NCBI RefSeq assembly: GCF_040802235.1
Contig: NC_133167.1
Coordinates: 41,476,001-41,540,000 of the forward strand
Origin: Manis javanica
Taxonomy: Eukaryota; Chordata; Mammalia; Pholidota; Manidae
Reading direction: 5' to 3'
Length of the DNA: 64,000 bases
The translations under genes and the position numbers were made by a program. A model generated the notes under the pieces. It was not told the DNA's origin. It ran no database searches and saw only the letters and a list, made by a program, of their open reading frames with translations. Shown here in pieces: positions 45,201-54,500 of the stretch; the first letter of the stretch is position 1, and each line of letters begins with the position of its first letter.

Positions 45201-48200
45201 TTAATTTGAAAGCATGCCTTCAGCTATAATATATAACTTTTCTTCATCTATTTTTACAATCTTAAAATTATAAAAGCTGTTGTTTTTTTTTCTTTCAGAA
45301 CAGGTGGGATTATTCCTTCAGTAGCTCAACAACTTCACAGAGAAAATATTCAACGAATAGTGCAAGAAGCTCTTTCTGCCAGTAAAGTCTGTCCAAGTGA
45401 ACTTTCAGCAATTGCAACTACTACAAAACCAGGACTTGCTTTAAGCTTGGGAGTAGGCTTATCATTTAGCTTACAACTGGTCAGGCAGTTAAAAAAGCCT
45501 TTCATTCCCATTCATCATATGGAGGCTCATGCACTTACTATCAGGTTATCAAGTAAAGTTGAATTTCCTTTTTTAGTTCTTTTGATTTCTGGGGGTCATT
45601 GTCTCTTGGCATTAGTTAGAGGAGTTTCAGATTTTCTGCTTCTTGGAAAGTCTTTGGACATAGCGCCAGGTGACATGCTTGACAAGGTAATTATTTAAGA
45701 ATTAATTTCTTCATTTTTTTGGTTAAGATGTCTGTTTCAATTAAATAGTAATAGATGCACTACTACCATTCATCTAGCAATTCTTCTACCATTTCTGAAT
45801 AATATATTGGACCCCCAAAAATTATGTGCAGTAAGAAAAAAAAGAAAAACACTACTACATAGTCATATAAAAAATTCTTACACATTTTGAATAAAATGGT
45901 AATAGACTTAACATCAGTAGATAAAGGCTCAGATAGTTTGCAGATGCAGGTATGCTTTTAATCAAATAATATATGTGAAAGAAAGTACTTTTTAAAGTGT
46001 AAGGTACTGTAAAAGTGTGAAATAAGAGGATATCTGAAGTTAATATAAGGACATTAAAGATACCCTGGGTTTATGATTAAATATCAAAATTGCTGACCCC
46101 ACCACCAAGCAGATTTCTTTTTCCTTTATTTCAGACTCCTACAGATCCTACTGCCATATATAAAAAACCTGCTGTCAACAGCTGAAATAATTGGAAGAAA
46201 TAGGGCAGGTTCTAATTTTTGAAGTTCATCATTAATAACCACTTTGAACTTCATACCTATTATATCCCCAACAGAAGAACAAAACTAGATAGGGAGGCAG
46301 TGATTGGCCACCACTGACCAAGTTCTCAGAAGGAGCAAGATTTTCTTGTTTTACTGATCACCAGCTGTAGTCCAGATTTGTAGAAGTCTAGCATGTGTTA
46401 TTCATCCCAAGTTTTCTTTTATAAGTAAAATTCACTTCTTTTGCATCTTGCTTTCAAAATGTACATTTTTATGACTCATTACGTAAATTTTTGTTTGTTT
46501 TTGATAGGTAGCAAGAAGACTTGCTTTAATAAAACATCCAGAGTGCTCCACCATGAGTGGTGGGAAGGCTATAGAATATTTGGCCAAACAAGGAAATAAA
46601 GTGCATTTTGATTTCATACCTCCCATGCAACGTGCTAAAAATTGTGATTTTTCTTTTTCTGGACTTCAAAATGTTATTGATAAGATAATACTGCAAAAGG
46701 AAAAAGAGGAAGGTATATTTCCAATTAATAAAGTTGGACAAATAAGTAATCCTGGATTATGCCTAAAAATACCTTCTCATTTCTTCAGGTATTGAGAAGG
46801 GGAAAATCCTGTCTTCAGCTGCAGACATTGCTGCTGCAGTGCAGCACACGACAGCATGCCACATTGCAAAAAGAACACACCGTGCTATTCTGTTTTGCAA
46901 ACAGAGAGACTTGTTATCTCCAAGTAATGCAGTGCTCGTAAGTTTTGTCACCTCATTTTAGAATAGTAGTAACTCTTTACAGTATGTTACTTTTCTTCCA
47001 AAAGCATAATTGACCCTGTGCATAGGATGAAAAGATGTTTATGCTGTATGCTAGCCCTGACAGTATGAAATAATGCGGAATAAAGGAGAACAACTATTTC
47101 ATGTACAAGTATGGCAGCTCTATGGGACATCTCTGCAGCTTGTGTGGCAAAAAAGCTCAAGGCTGCATCTTCTCATTGAATTTAAAAGAGGGTTTTCAAT
47201 AAGAAAAGGAATGCAGTAACTGCTGTCATCATCTTTAGAAAAATAGGCTGGTTTCCTTCAAATTTATGGTCTTTGATGAAATCCTTTTAAATGTGCATGA
47301 AAGTCTTCATAAACTTCCTGTTTATATCTTAAACTTAATTCTTTTGAAAGTGAAAAAATATTTAAATGATGGTAGATTAATAATACACAGATATCAAAGA
47401 TAATAGGTTTTTAAGAATTATGTAGTAAAATGAAGAAAGTGCTTTTAAATGCAGCTGCAGGGTCTAGAGTATTGTTGTACTATGATTGTAATTAGAAATA
47501 TGTTGGAAGAAAATATACAGAAATAATAGTTGTAAGCTGTTATAGAAACTGTTGATTTTTTTCCTTCTCTAAGTTTTTATTATACAGATACATGACTTGC
47601 CCAAATATCTAAATGTGATTATTTTCTTATTGTATAAAGTTGGTATTTTCCTAAGTTAACTAACAGCTTGGCTCATCAGTATGTGATATTTGTTAATGTT
47701 CATCTTCCCAATTTCTTCAGGTTGTATCTGGAGGCGTTGCAAGTAATTTATATATCCGGAAAGCCCTGGAAATGGTAACAAATGCAACACAATGTGCTTT
47801 GTTGTGTCCTCCTCCCAGGCTGTGTACTGACAACGGCATTATGATTGCATGGTAAGCCACTGGATGTATGAGCTTTACTCATAATTATGTAAATATTAAT
47901 TGCCATTTCATCATGCTAAATCTTCCTCTAAATCGTGGGCTATTCATTTTATTTTACTGATTCTTATTTAGGAATGGTATTGAAAGATTGCGTGCTGGCT
48001 TGGGCATTTTATACAACACAGAAGGCATACGCTATGAACCAAAGTATGTGGTACCATTTATAATCTTCATGCAAGTTGAATTATGAAAGTCAAAGCCTGG
48101 ATTTTGCTTTTACATTTGAGGTTTTCATTGACATTGTGGTAGTACTTGAAGAAAGGTTACATTAATTTCCTTTAATGAACTTAGGCTAATTAATTTATTC

Positions 48201-48854
48201 AAATTATAAAAATATGACAAATCATAGGATAGAAATAGACAGTGGGTAAGGGTGATGAATTACCTCAGAGAAGAATCAATAGAAACCTTGGGAATTTCTC
48301 AAGAAGGATTGGACACAGGTTTGACTTTAGCTGTGTGGTAAACTTTATGCTTGTAGTTTTATAGGGAATTATGAGGCATTTTTTGTTATTCTGTTTCATT
48401 TTCAGTGTTTATTTATTTACAGTATTTGAGAACAATAGAACTATTCCTTTCATAGCATCTAAATCCCCAAATTCATTGAGTTGTATACATTAAACACAGG
48501 TAGCTTTTTATATGTTGATTATACCTCAGAGTGCTTTTTAAGAAATCTCTTCAAATTTAGATTTCTTATTAATGGAATTAGCCTTCCTTCACCCATTCTT
48601 CTTGTTGTAGGTCTCACTGTATTTGTACATATTTAAGAACTATCACTGCATATGGGTGATTATACATCAGATAACTATATTGATTGTCAGAATTCTAAGC
48701 AAATAATATCCAAAACTAGTGACAAATCAGGAAGCAAATATTTGAAATAATGTGATTTGTCTGATTGTGATGCAGATGTCCCCTTGGAGTAGATATATCA
48801 AAAGAAGTTGGAGAAGCTGCCATAAAAGTACCACGATTAAAAATTATGATTTAA
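41986..48854 (+). CDS. OSGEPL1: OSGEPL1, mitochondrial tRNA t6A threonylcarbamoyltransferase
   Basis: OSGEPL1 is the metazoan Qri7/TsaD/Kae1 protein of mitochondria; it transfers threonylcarbamoyl to A37 of ANN-decoding tRNAs. Seven coding exons join in frame: 41986-42203, 45299-45686, 46508-46712, 46789-46937, 47721-47851, 47972-48043 and 48776-48854. They total 1242 bases, 413 residues plus stop; the human form is 414. The N-terminus is basic and aromatic with few acidic residues, as expected for a mitochondrial presequence. The ASKHA-fold landmarks are ETSCDD near residue 42, the metal-binding HMEAH at 146-150, ISGGH near 169, MSGGKA, SGGVASN and TDNGIMIAW near the C-terminus. There is no frameshift or premature stop. 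One fewer residue than human near the N-terminus accounts for the length difference. One possible oddity is LVRQLKKP, where human has LVGQLKKP as remembered. Confidence 0.97.
42940..43100 (+). repeat. MIR SINE fragment
   Basis: CTGTATTTGAGTCATGACTT, AGGCAAATTCCTTCTCATC and ATACATAAAATGGGAGAGATAATACCTGCC fit MIR. Confidence 0.6.
43185..43390 (+). repeat. MIR SINE fragment
   Basis: TAGCTTTGGGACCTTGCAC, GTGCCTTGGTTTCCTTATCTG and AAAGGGGGATAATG, then a GTGAAGATTAAATG tail. Second MIR within OSGEPL1 intron. Confidence 0.7.
43540..45060 (+). repeat. L2-like fragments in OSGEPL1 intron
   Basis: Pyrimidine-rich blocks at about 43540-43870 and 44590-45060 with GTCTTATTCGTCCTTTTCATC and GGTACTTAGCATAATCCTTGG are L2-like. 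Between them a T-run (44441-44464) and a TC repeat (about 44869-44888) occur. Confidence 0.45.
44441..44464. repeat. Poly(T) tract
   Basis: About 24 consecutive T. It could be the tail of an antisense retroposon, but the following bases match no family I recognise. Confidence 0.8.
45299..45686 (+). CDS. OSGEPL1: OSGEPL1 coding exon 2
   Basis: The acceptor TTTCAG ends at 45298 after a T-rich tract. The donor GTAATT follows the AAG codon ending at 45686 (phase 0). This is the largest exon. It carries the metal-binding HMEAH and the glycine-rich ISGGH loop. Confidence 0.96.
46508..46712 (+). CDS. OSGEPL1: OSGEPL1 coding exon 3
   Basis: The acceptor GATAG ends at 46507 and the donor GTATAT starts at 46713. 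The exon has 205 bases and begins VARRLALIKHPECSTMSGG. It ends after one base of a Gly codon. Confidence 0.95.
46789..46937 (+). CDS. OSGEPL1: OSGEPL1 coding exon 4
   Basis: The acceptor CTTCAG ends at 46788 and the donor GTAAGT starts at 46938. The intron before it is only 76 bases. The exon encodes GIEKGKILSSAADIAAAVQH and the following basic segment through SNAVL. Confidence 0.95.
47721..47851 (+). CDS. OSGEPL1: OSGEPL1 coding exon 5
   Basis: The acceptor CTTCAG ends at 47720 and the donor GTAAGC starts at 47852, splitting a Trp codon (TG/G). It encodes VVSGGVASN and the conserved CPPPRLCTDNGIMIA segment that helps form the active site. Confidence 0.96.
47972..48043 (+). CDS. OSGEPL1: OSGEPL1 coding exon 6
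   Basis: This 72-base exon lies between an acceptor TTTAG ending at 47971 and a donor GTATGT starting at 48044. It encodes NGIERLRAGLGILYNTEG and ends in RYEP plus a split Lys codon. Confidence 0.94.
48776..48854 (+). CDS. OSGEPL1: OSGEPL1 coding exon 7 with stop
   Basis: The acceptor TGCAG ends at 48775. The exon completes Lys and reads CPLGVDISKEVGEAAIKVP to the TAA at 48852-48854. The last residues KIMI differ from the human end (KMEI as remembered), a normal place for divergence. Confidence 0.94.
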
Positions 48855-49382
48855 GTTTTACTTTTCAAAAATCCCTAAAGGTAATAATTTCAACATTAAG
48901 TTTTGATTTTTTTGTATATCAAATTGTGGAAGATAAATAATATTAATTGTTTATCAAGACTTCTGTTATACCTTTTTATGTTTGATGTTCAACCTTCTTT
49001 TCTAAGAGACTATAATAATATGTTATAGTCTTATAAGGGAGTATAAGTTTTTAAATTACCAAAAGCAAAGTAAGACATTTTTGTGGGGAAAAGAATGCAT
49101 TAGTATTGGTGGGTAGAAAGAAAAACCATGAAAGAATTACAGTGATCTGCCAAATCCTGGCCCCATATCAGATAGGCCCAGATCTTTTTCCCCCTTTCTT
49201 ATATCAGGATTGTAGACGCTATTGTTTGGCTCCTGCTAAAAAACACATTAGCCTGACTTTTTTAGTAAGAGAGCAGTTTTAGAAAGGTAGCCAGGTCAAA
49301 GTCATGTCAAATCAGAGCATTCTAAATCAAGACAAAAGTGACTTCTCTAACAGAATGTATGTTATTAACTATAAAAATATGT
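48855..49382. other. OSGEPL1 3' UTR and downstream sequence
   Basis: No canonical AATAAA was seen close after the stop, so the transcript end is not fixed and may extend into the inverted-repeat region that follows. Confidence 0.4.
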
Positions 49383-49586
49383 TGGTCAATTTTCTTCCAT
49401 AAGTTTCTATGCACTCTGATTGTAATAGCCACAGGAAATAATACACCACTTCTCTATGAATTCAGATTCATGTGGTACAGACACAAATTCAAATGTAAAA
49501 TGTGAATTCACAAACTATTAGTTTCTTTAAAATGATATTCACAAACCAATTCTATCATACTTATACCTCAACATCAAAAATGCAAA
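49383..49586 (+). repeat. Left arm of a large inverted repeat
   Basis: About 204 bases, starting TGGTCAATTTTCTTCCATAA and ending ATCAAAAATGCAAA. It is close to the reverse complement of 50294-50494, with scattered mismatches and 2-3 single-base gaps (roughly 95% by eye). Confidence 0.9.
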
Positions 49587-50160
49587 GGGGATGCATATGT
49601 ATTTCTTAAAATCCATCTATTTTAAGAAATATGATATGCAAGTAACTCCTTCAGTGTGTATTATATTTTTTAGTTGAACACATACACTTACGGCCATTAT
49701 TTTAGAATTTGTATTTAATCGATGAAAATATATGAGATAAAAAGGGTTTTTTTTGGTTTGCTTTGGGATAATTACCTTTGAATCTGAAACTTTGTACTGC
49801 AGCTATCGTAACAGTTTATCACATTTCTCTGCCTAGAGTAAAGCAGCTGAAGATACTATTTCATTGTATGGACAATGCTGCTGACTGTTTAATGTCCTTT
49901 GAGAGATTGTATCAAATTTATATTTCATCATCCATACTGGACCAAGTTATTAACTTTGTAATTAGTGACTTGCTTTATTGAGAAACTAGGGGGTAAGGAT
50001 AAAAATCTAGAAAGAAAACATTTCTTATTTTAATCATGCCTTAAGGTGACCTCTCTTTTGAAAAATTCCATAGGTAGTTCTTTTTTTTTTATTGTGATCA
50101 CACAATAGTATTGCATTGTCATCATCCATTTTATCCTGGACATAGAAAATATAATTTATA

Positions 50161-50338
50161 TGGGGAACATAAAAAACATACAGAAACAGCAATATTTATG
50201 AAGCTTTGCATTTTTGATATTGAGGTTTAAGTATGATAGAATTGGTTTGTGGGGAACATAAAAAACATACAGAAACAGCAATATTTATGAAGCTTTGCAT
50301 TTTTGATATTGAGGCTTAAGTGTGATAGAATTGGTTTG
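50161..50338 (+). repeat. Tandem duplication, two 89-bp units
   Basis: Units 50161-50249 and 50250-50338 both start TGGGGAACATAAAAAACATA and differ at only about two positions (GGTTTAAGTA versus GGCTTAAGTG). The first unit matches the inverted-repeat left arm better at one of these sites. Confidence 0.95.
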
Positions 50339-50494
50339 TGAGTATCATTTAAAAGAAACTAATAGTTTGTGAATTCACATTTTACATTTGAATTTGTGTC
50401 TGTATCATATGAATCTGAATTCATAGAGAAGTGGTATATTATTTCCTGTGGCTATTACAATCAGTGCATAGAAACTATGGAAGAAAATTGACCA
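50294..50494 (-). repeat. Right arm of the large inverted repeat
   Basis: Reverse-complement partner of 49383-49586 across a 707-base spacer. The inner end of this arm overlaps the second unit of the tandem duplication at 50161-50338. Confidence 0.9.
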
Positions 50495-50695
50495 AAATTT
50501 CTTGTACTATCACAAATATTATAAAATAGGGGTATATGTCATCTAATTTCTTAAAAATTCAAAGTATCAAAATTGTTCCAGGTGCTACAAGCACACATCA
50601 TAATTGAGCTCATGATATAAAGAAGGGAAACTGCAGATAATGAAAATGAGAAAATTCTGGAAACATATTTTTAGTTCTATCAGTACTTACCCATA

Positions 50696-50756
50696 AGGAA
50701 GGAAGGAATGGAAGGAAGAAAAAGGAAAAGATGGAAAGGAAAAAGAAGGAAGAAAC
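50696..50756 (+). repeat. GGAA/GAAA-rich low-complexity tract
   Basis: Purine-only run made of GGAAG and GAAAA units between OSGEPL1 and ANKAR. Confidence 0.8.
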
Positions 50757-51346
50757 ATTGACAAGCATATGTGCTGAGGTTAGTTTATAGAATAGTTAAG
50801 AGGCAGGCCATTTGCAGAAACCCTCTTTATCTTGGAGAATGGTCAGTGCTGGTGGCCACATTTTTTAGAGCCATGCTTTTGTATTTGATGGACAATGATT
50901 TCAGGGTTTTTTTAAAAAAATATATTTTTAAAGTATAATTTCAGGTTTTAGAAAGCGTCATGCAGGTATAGTAGTTATCATTAAATATCTCAAGGTATTT
51001 ACAGTGTTAACATGTGGGCTACTTTGAGACAAGTCTCTAGCCCAGCTTACCAATTTTAAAATGTTTTCAACACTTGATAGACTAGCCACTCGTGTTGGTT
51101 GCCATGTTTTAATAGTTTTAAGTGCAAATATTCTATTACAGAAAATTCTACTAATTTTTTTTGAAACCATAACTAACCCGATAACAAAATCCCAGTAGAC
51201 ATGCTTAGGAAAATCTGTTAAGCATCAATATCAAGAACTTCCATTCAAAAAGATTACTAAGATACGTGATGTTTACCAAAACTAAAAATTAGAAGCTTTA
51301 AAAGATAGCTCAGGTATCCTTTCATCCTTTCATACTGATGCTTTTA

Positions 51347-51594
51347 TTAGTCTTCTGCAGACTCTGGATTATCTTTCTGTACATGTTTCCCAAGTTGGCT
51401 CAAAACTACTATTCTTGGTCTTGATACTTTTATGATATCTGATGAAGTTACAGATGAAAAGGAAAAAATATTATGAGAAACAGTGGTCTTTTTTGTTGTT
51501 TTGAAGAATCCCATGAAGTTAGTTACAGGAGGTATTAAAGTCAAAGAATCTCTTCGTTGGATTTTAGGTTTAAATTTTCTTCGGTGCTCTTTTC
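51347..51594 (-). CDS. ANKAR: ANKAR last coding exon with stop
   Basis: The acceptor TTTTAG precedes 51594. The exon reads KEHRRKFKPKIQRRDSLTL through SRPRIVVLSQLGK to a TAA-type stop ending at 51347. It is basic and Ser/Thr-rich, consistent with a disordered tail. The 3' UTR end was not located. Confidence 0.92.
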
Positions 51595-54500
51595 CTAAAA
51601 ATTAGAGAGCCACAGTTAAATGTCTCTTTCTTACCTAAATGCCCTAGGTATAGTCTCATTGCTTTCAATTCTGCATAGTTCTGTTTTCTTCACATCGCTA
51701 AAGCATATTAAGAGAACAAGTCAGTAGCCCCCATACTTTTAGATGTCAGAGTGCAAAAATTGTGGGGACCAATATATGGTTGCCAATTATTTATTATTTC
51801 AAGTTGGCACTAACAAAAGAACAAATGTAAACTACTATCAACATCATTTTGTAAAAGAAGGGATATTTTAACACCAAAAGAAAGTGTAAAAGGCATTATT
51901 TCAAAATGACAGACTTTATATTGAATGAAATTAACTATCAGAAATTTGCTACATTGCCCTTATTTTTTATTTTTCCATAAACCTTAATGGTTTATGGTGA
52001 AACTTAATGGTTGTTTAGAAACCAATATTAAAGTGAAGAAAAAAGGGACTGACTTTATTCTTTTCTGTAAATTACTCCTACACTAAAGAAATTATACAAA
52101 AAATATTCTTTAACCTGTGATATTCAGAAATATAGCCTCCCACACATATGTAACTACCCTGAATAAATGAAGTTCTTACCTCTCCTTTTATTCTCTCTTC
52201 CTATTCTCTCCCTTTCTATTTGTGGCTTAAGCAAACTGATCATATCTTCTAAATGTTTCTAGCCTTGCTTTTCACCATGGGACAATATACGCTACTGTAA
52301 GCATACATGAATAAGCACCAAGCATATACATGAAGTCAATAAGTACCTTATTTTTCCTATTACATGTTTAATAGGAATTGGGGGATAATATTATCATATC
52401 TGGACTCTGCTCTTAACAGGCTTAGGTCACTCAGTCATTATCTACCAACTATGTATAAAACTATATGGAGTATCAATGGAAAAAATATGGTCTCTGCCCT
52501 GAGAACTTTTAAGACAGATAATTATATGTGAAACAGAACAATAGCAAGATCATAATTTAAGTCTTACGTGTTTCAATAATAACATTCTTGTGCATGGCTT
52601 GAGAGAAAAAACTACATAAGAAAGGAATTTCTGTCAGGTGAATTTTAATAGAGAAAACCTTAAAAGAAATTATTAACATGGGCTTGTAAATGAGAGGATG
52701 TTTTAGGTACACAGAAAAAGCAAAAGTTTACAGATAAAGTTTTTGGTAGCCTCTACATTTTCACTTTTTAGAAATGGAACACAGTATTATAAAGTGTCAG
52801 AGCTAGAAAGTAACTCAGAAATAAAGGAAAAATCAATTACCTTTTTTAAAGATAGGAATTATGGATGGTCCTCCATTTTTCTCTAGACTAAAAGGAAAAC
52901 ATTTTTACCACAAAAACTAGAAATATATAGAGACAGTATACCCAGATACCATGTTCAGTAGCTAACAGTCTAATTTATACAACTTACTTATACTAACTAT
53001 GCATGTTACCTGCAGGTATTTTATATTCAGTTACTCATTTACTCACCACTCAAAATATTTGGAACATTAAATCTGCTTGAAGTGATTGGGAAAAGCTTCA
53101 TGGGAGAAGAGACACTTCAGCTGGGTATGGAAGAAAATAGGTCTTCAAATGAATGACATGGGAGGAAGGTATTCTAGATAGAGGAAATAGGATATGAAAA
53201 ATTATAGTACTGTAAAACGTCATGGCATGTTCAGAGGGCACTAAGTAGTCTGGGGTGGTTGGAATGAAATGTGATGGGAGATGAGGCTCAAGAATAAAGA
53301 TCAGGTCAGTCAGTTTATGTATTGAGAATGAAAAAATTTGAAAAGCAATTATTGATGAAGTGTTTCAAGTCAAAGAAAGTATCTAAGTTAATATGGTGCT
53401 CTGTGTATGGCTTTAACAGAAGTGTTAGTTAATTATCATCCTGTACATGTAACATATAAATAGAGTATTACAAAATTTCCCTGGTAATAAAATGTAAGTC
53501 TTGATTAAAGTTAATATATTAAAGGTTGTTATCACAAATGTATTGCTTGTTACTTTGATGAGGAACATTTGCTGTTGTTAGCTTCAATGAGGCACAGGCC
53601 TCGGTCTGTTCACATGCAACTTCATAGCTATAGGGTAATACAAAACTAGCTAGTGTTAGGCTCAGGTTATTTTCATGCAAGGTCAGTTAACGCCAGTATA
53701 ATTATGTCTTTCTACATACTTCAGAATGTATATATCCATGGCCTCTTCTAATCTGCTATTCTTGGAGCTGGATGGGGGCATGGGAATAGAGAAGTGGTAT
53801 GTACTCCACAAAATGCTAGCATGATCACAACTATTCATCTACTTTCTGTTTCTAGTAGTGGTATCAGGGAATATTTTGTGGAAGGATATGATTTTCCATC
53901 CCAAAGTTCCAAATTGTTCTTACTAATCTTTTAGTGCATTTCCCATAGTTTGATTTGAATCAAACTCCTTCATGGATTGTTATAAAATTTAAAAGAAATA
54001 GTCCATACAAATGCTCTAAGGAAAGTGTATAGCACTATTAGTTATAGGAGTAATTGTTATTTGCTTACCAATTCCACTTCACTTGGTAACCATTCTTATA
54101 AGTTTACAGACCAATTGTTATAATCCTGAAGGTTGAGTATTCACAACTCAGGGGTGCCACTTGCCTTACAGTCATTGCAGATTTGTATAGTTACTACAAA
54201 CATTTTCCAGCAGATTAGCAGCGAAGTGTCCTGAGGAAGGGGCACCTTTTTCTAATGACCAAAAAGTTGCCATTTGGGCTAGCTGTAAAAGTGACTGTGT
54301 AAAATAATACCTCCATTATTTACCTTAAATTAATTTTTTGAATCATTATTTTTTAATATTGTCAATTATAGCAGATGTAATTTTGATTTTCCTGGCTTAT
54401 TATATAAAATTAGATAACCAGCTTTGGGTTTTCCATTTTTGAAAGAGTTAAAATTAAAGTGACTCTGAAGATGTACTCATTTTTCTCCATATTTTAAAAC

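Noticed and set aside
50161..50338. Direct repeats as a CRISPR-like array
   Set aside because: Only two adjacent units with no spacers, in a mammalian genome.
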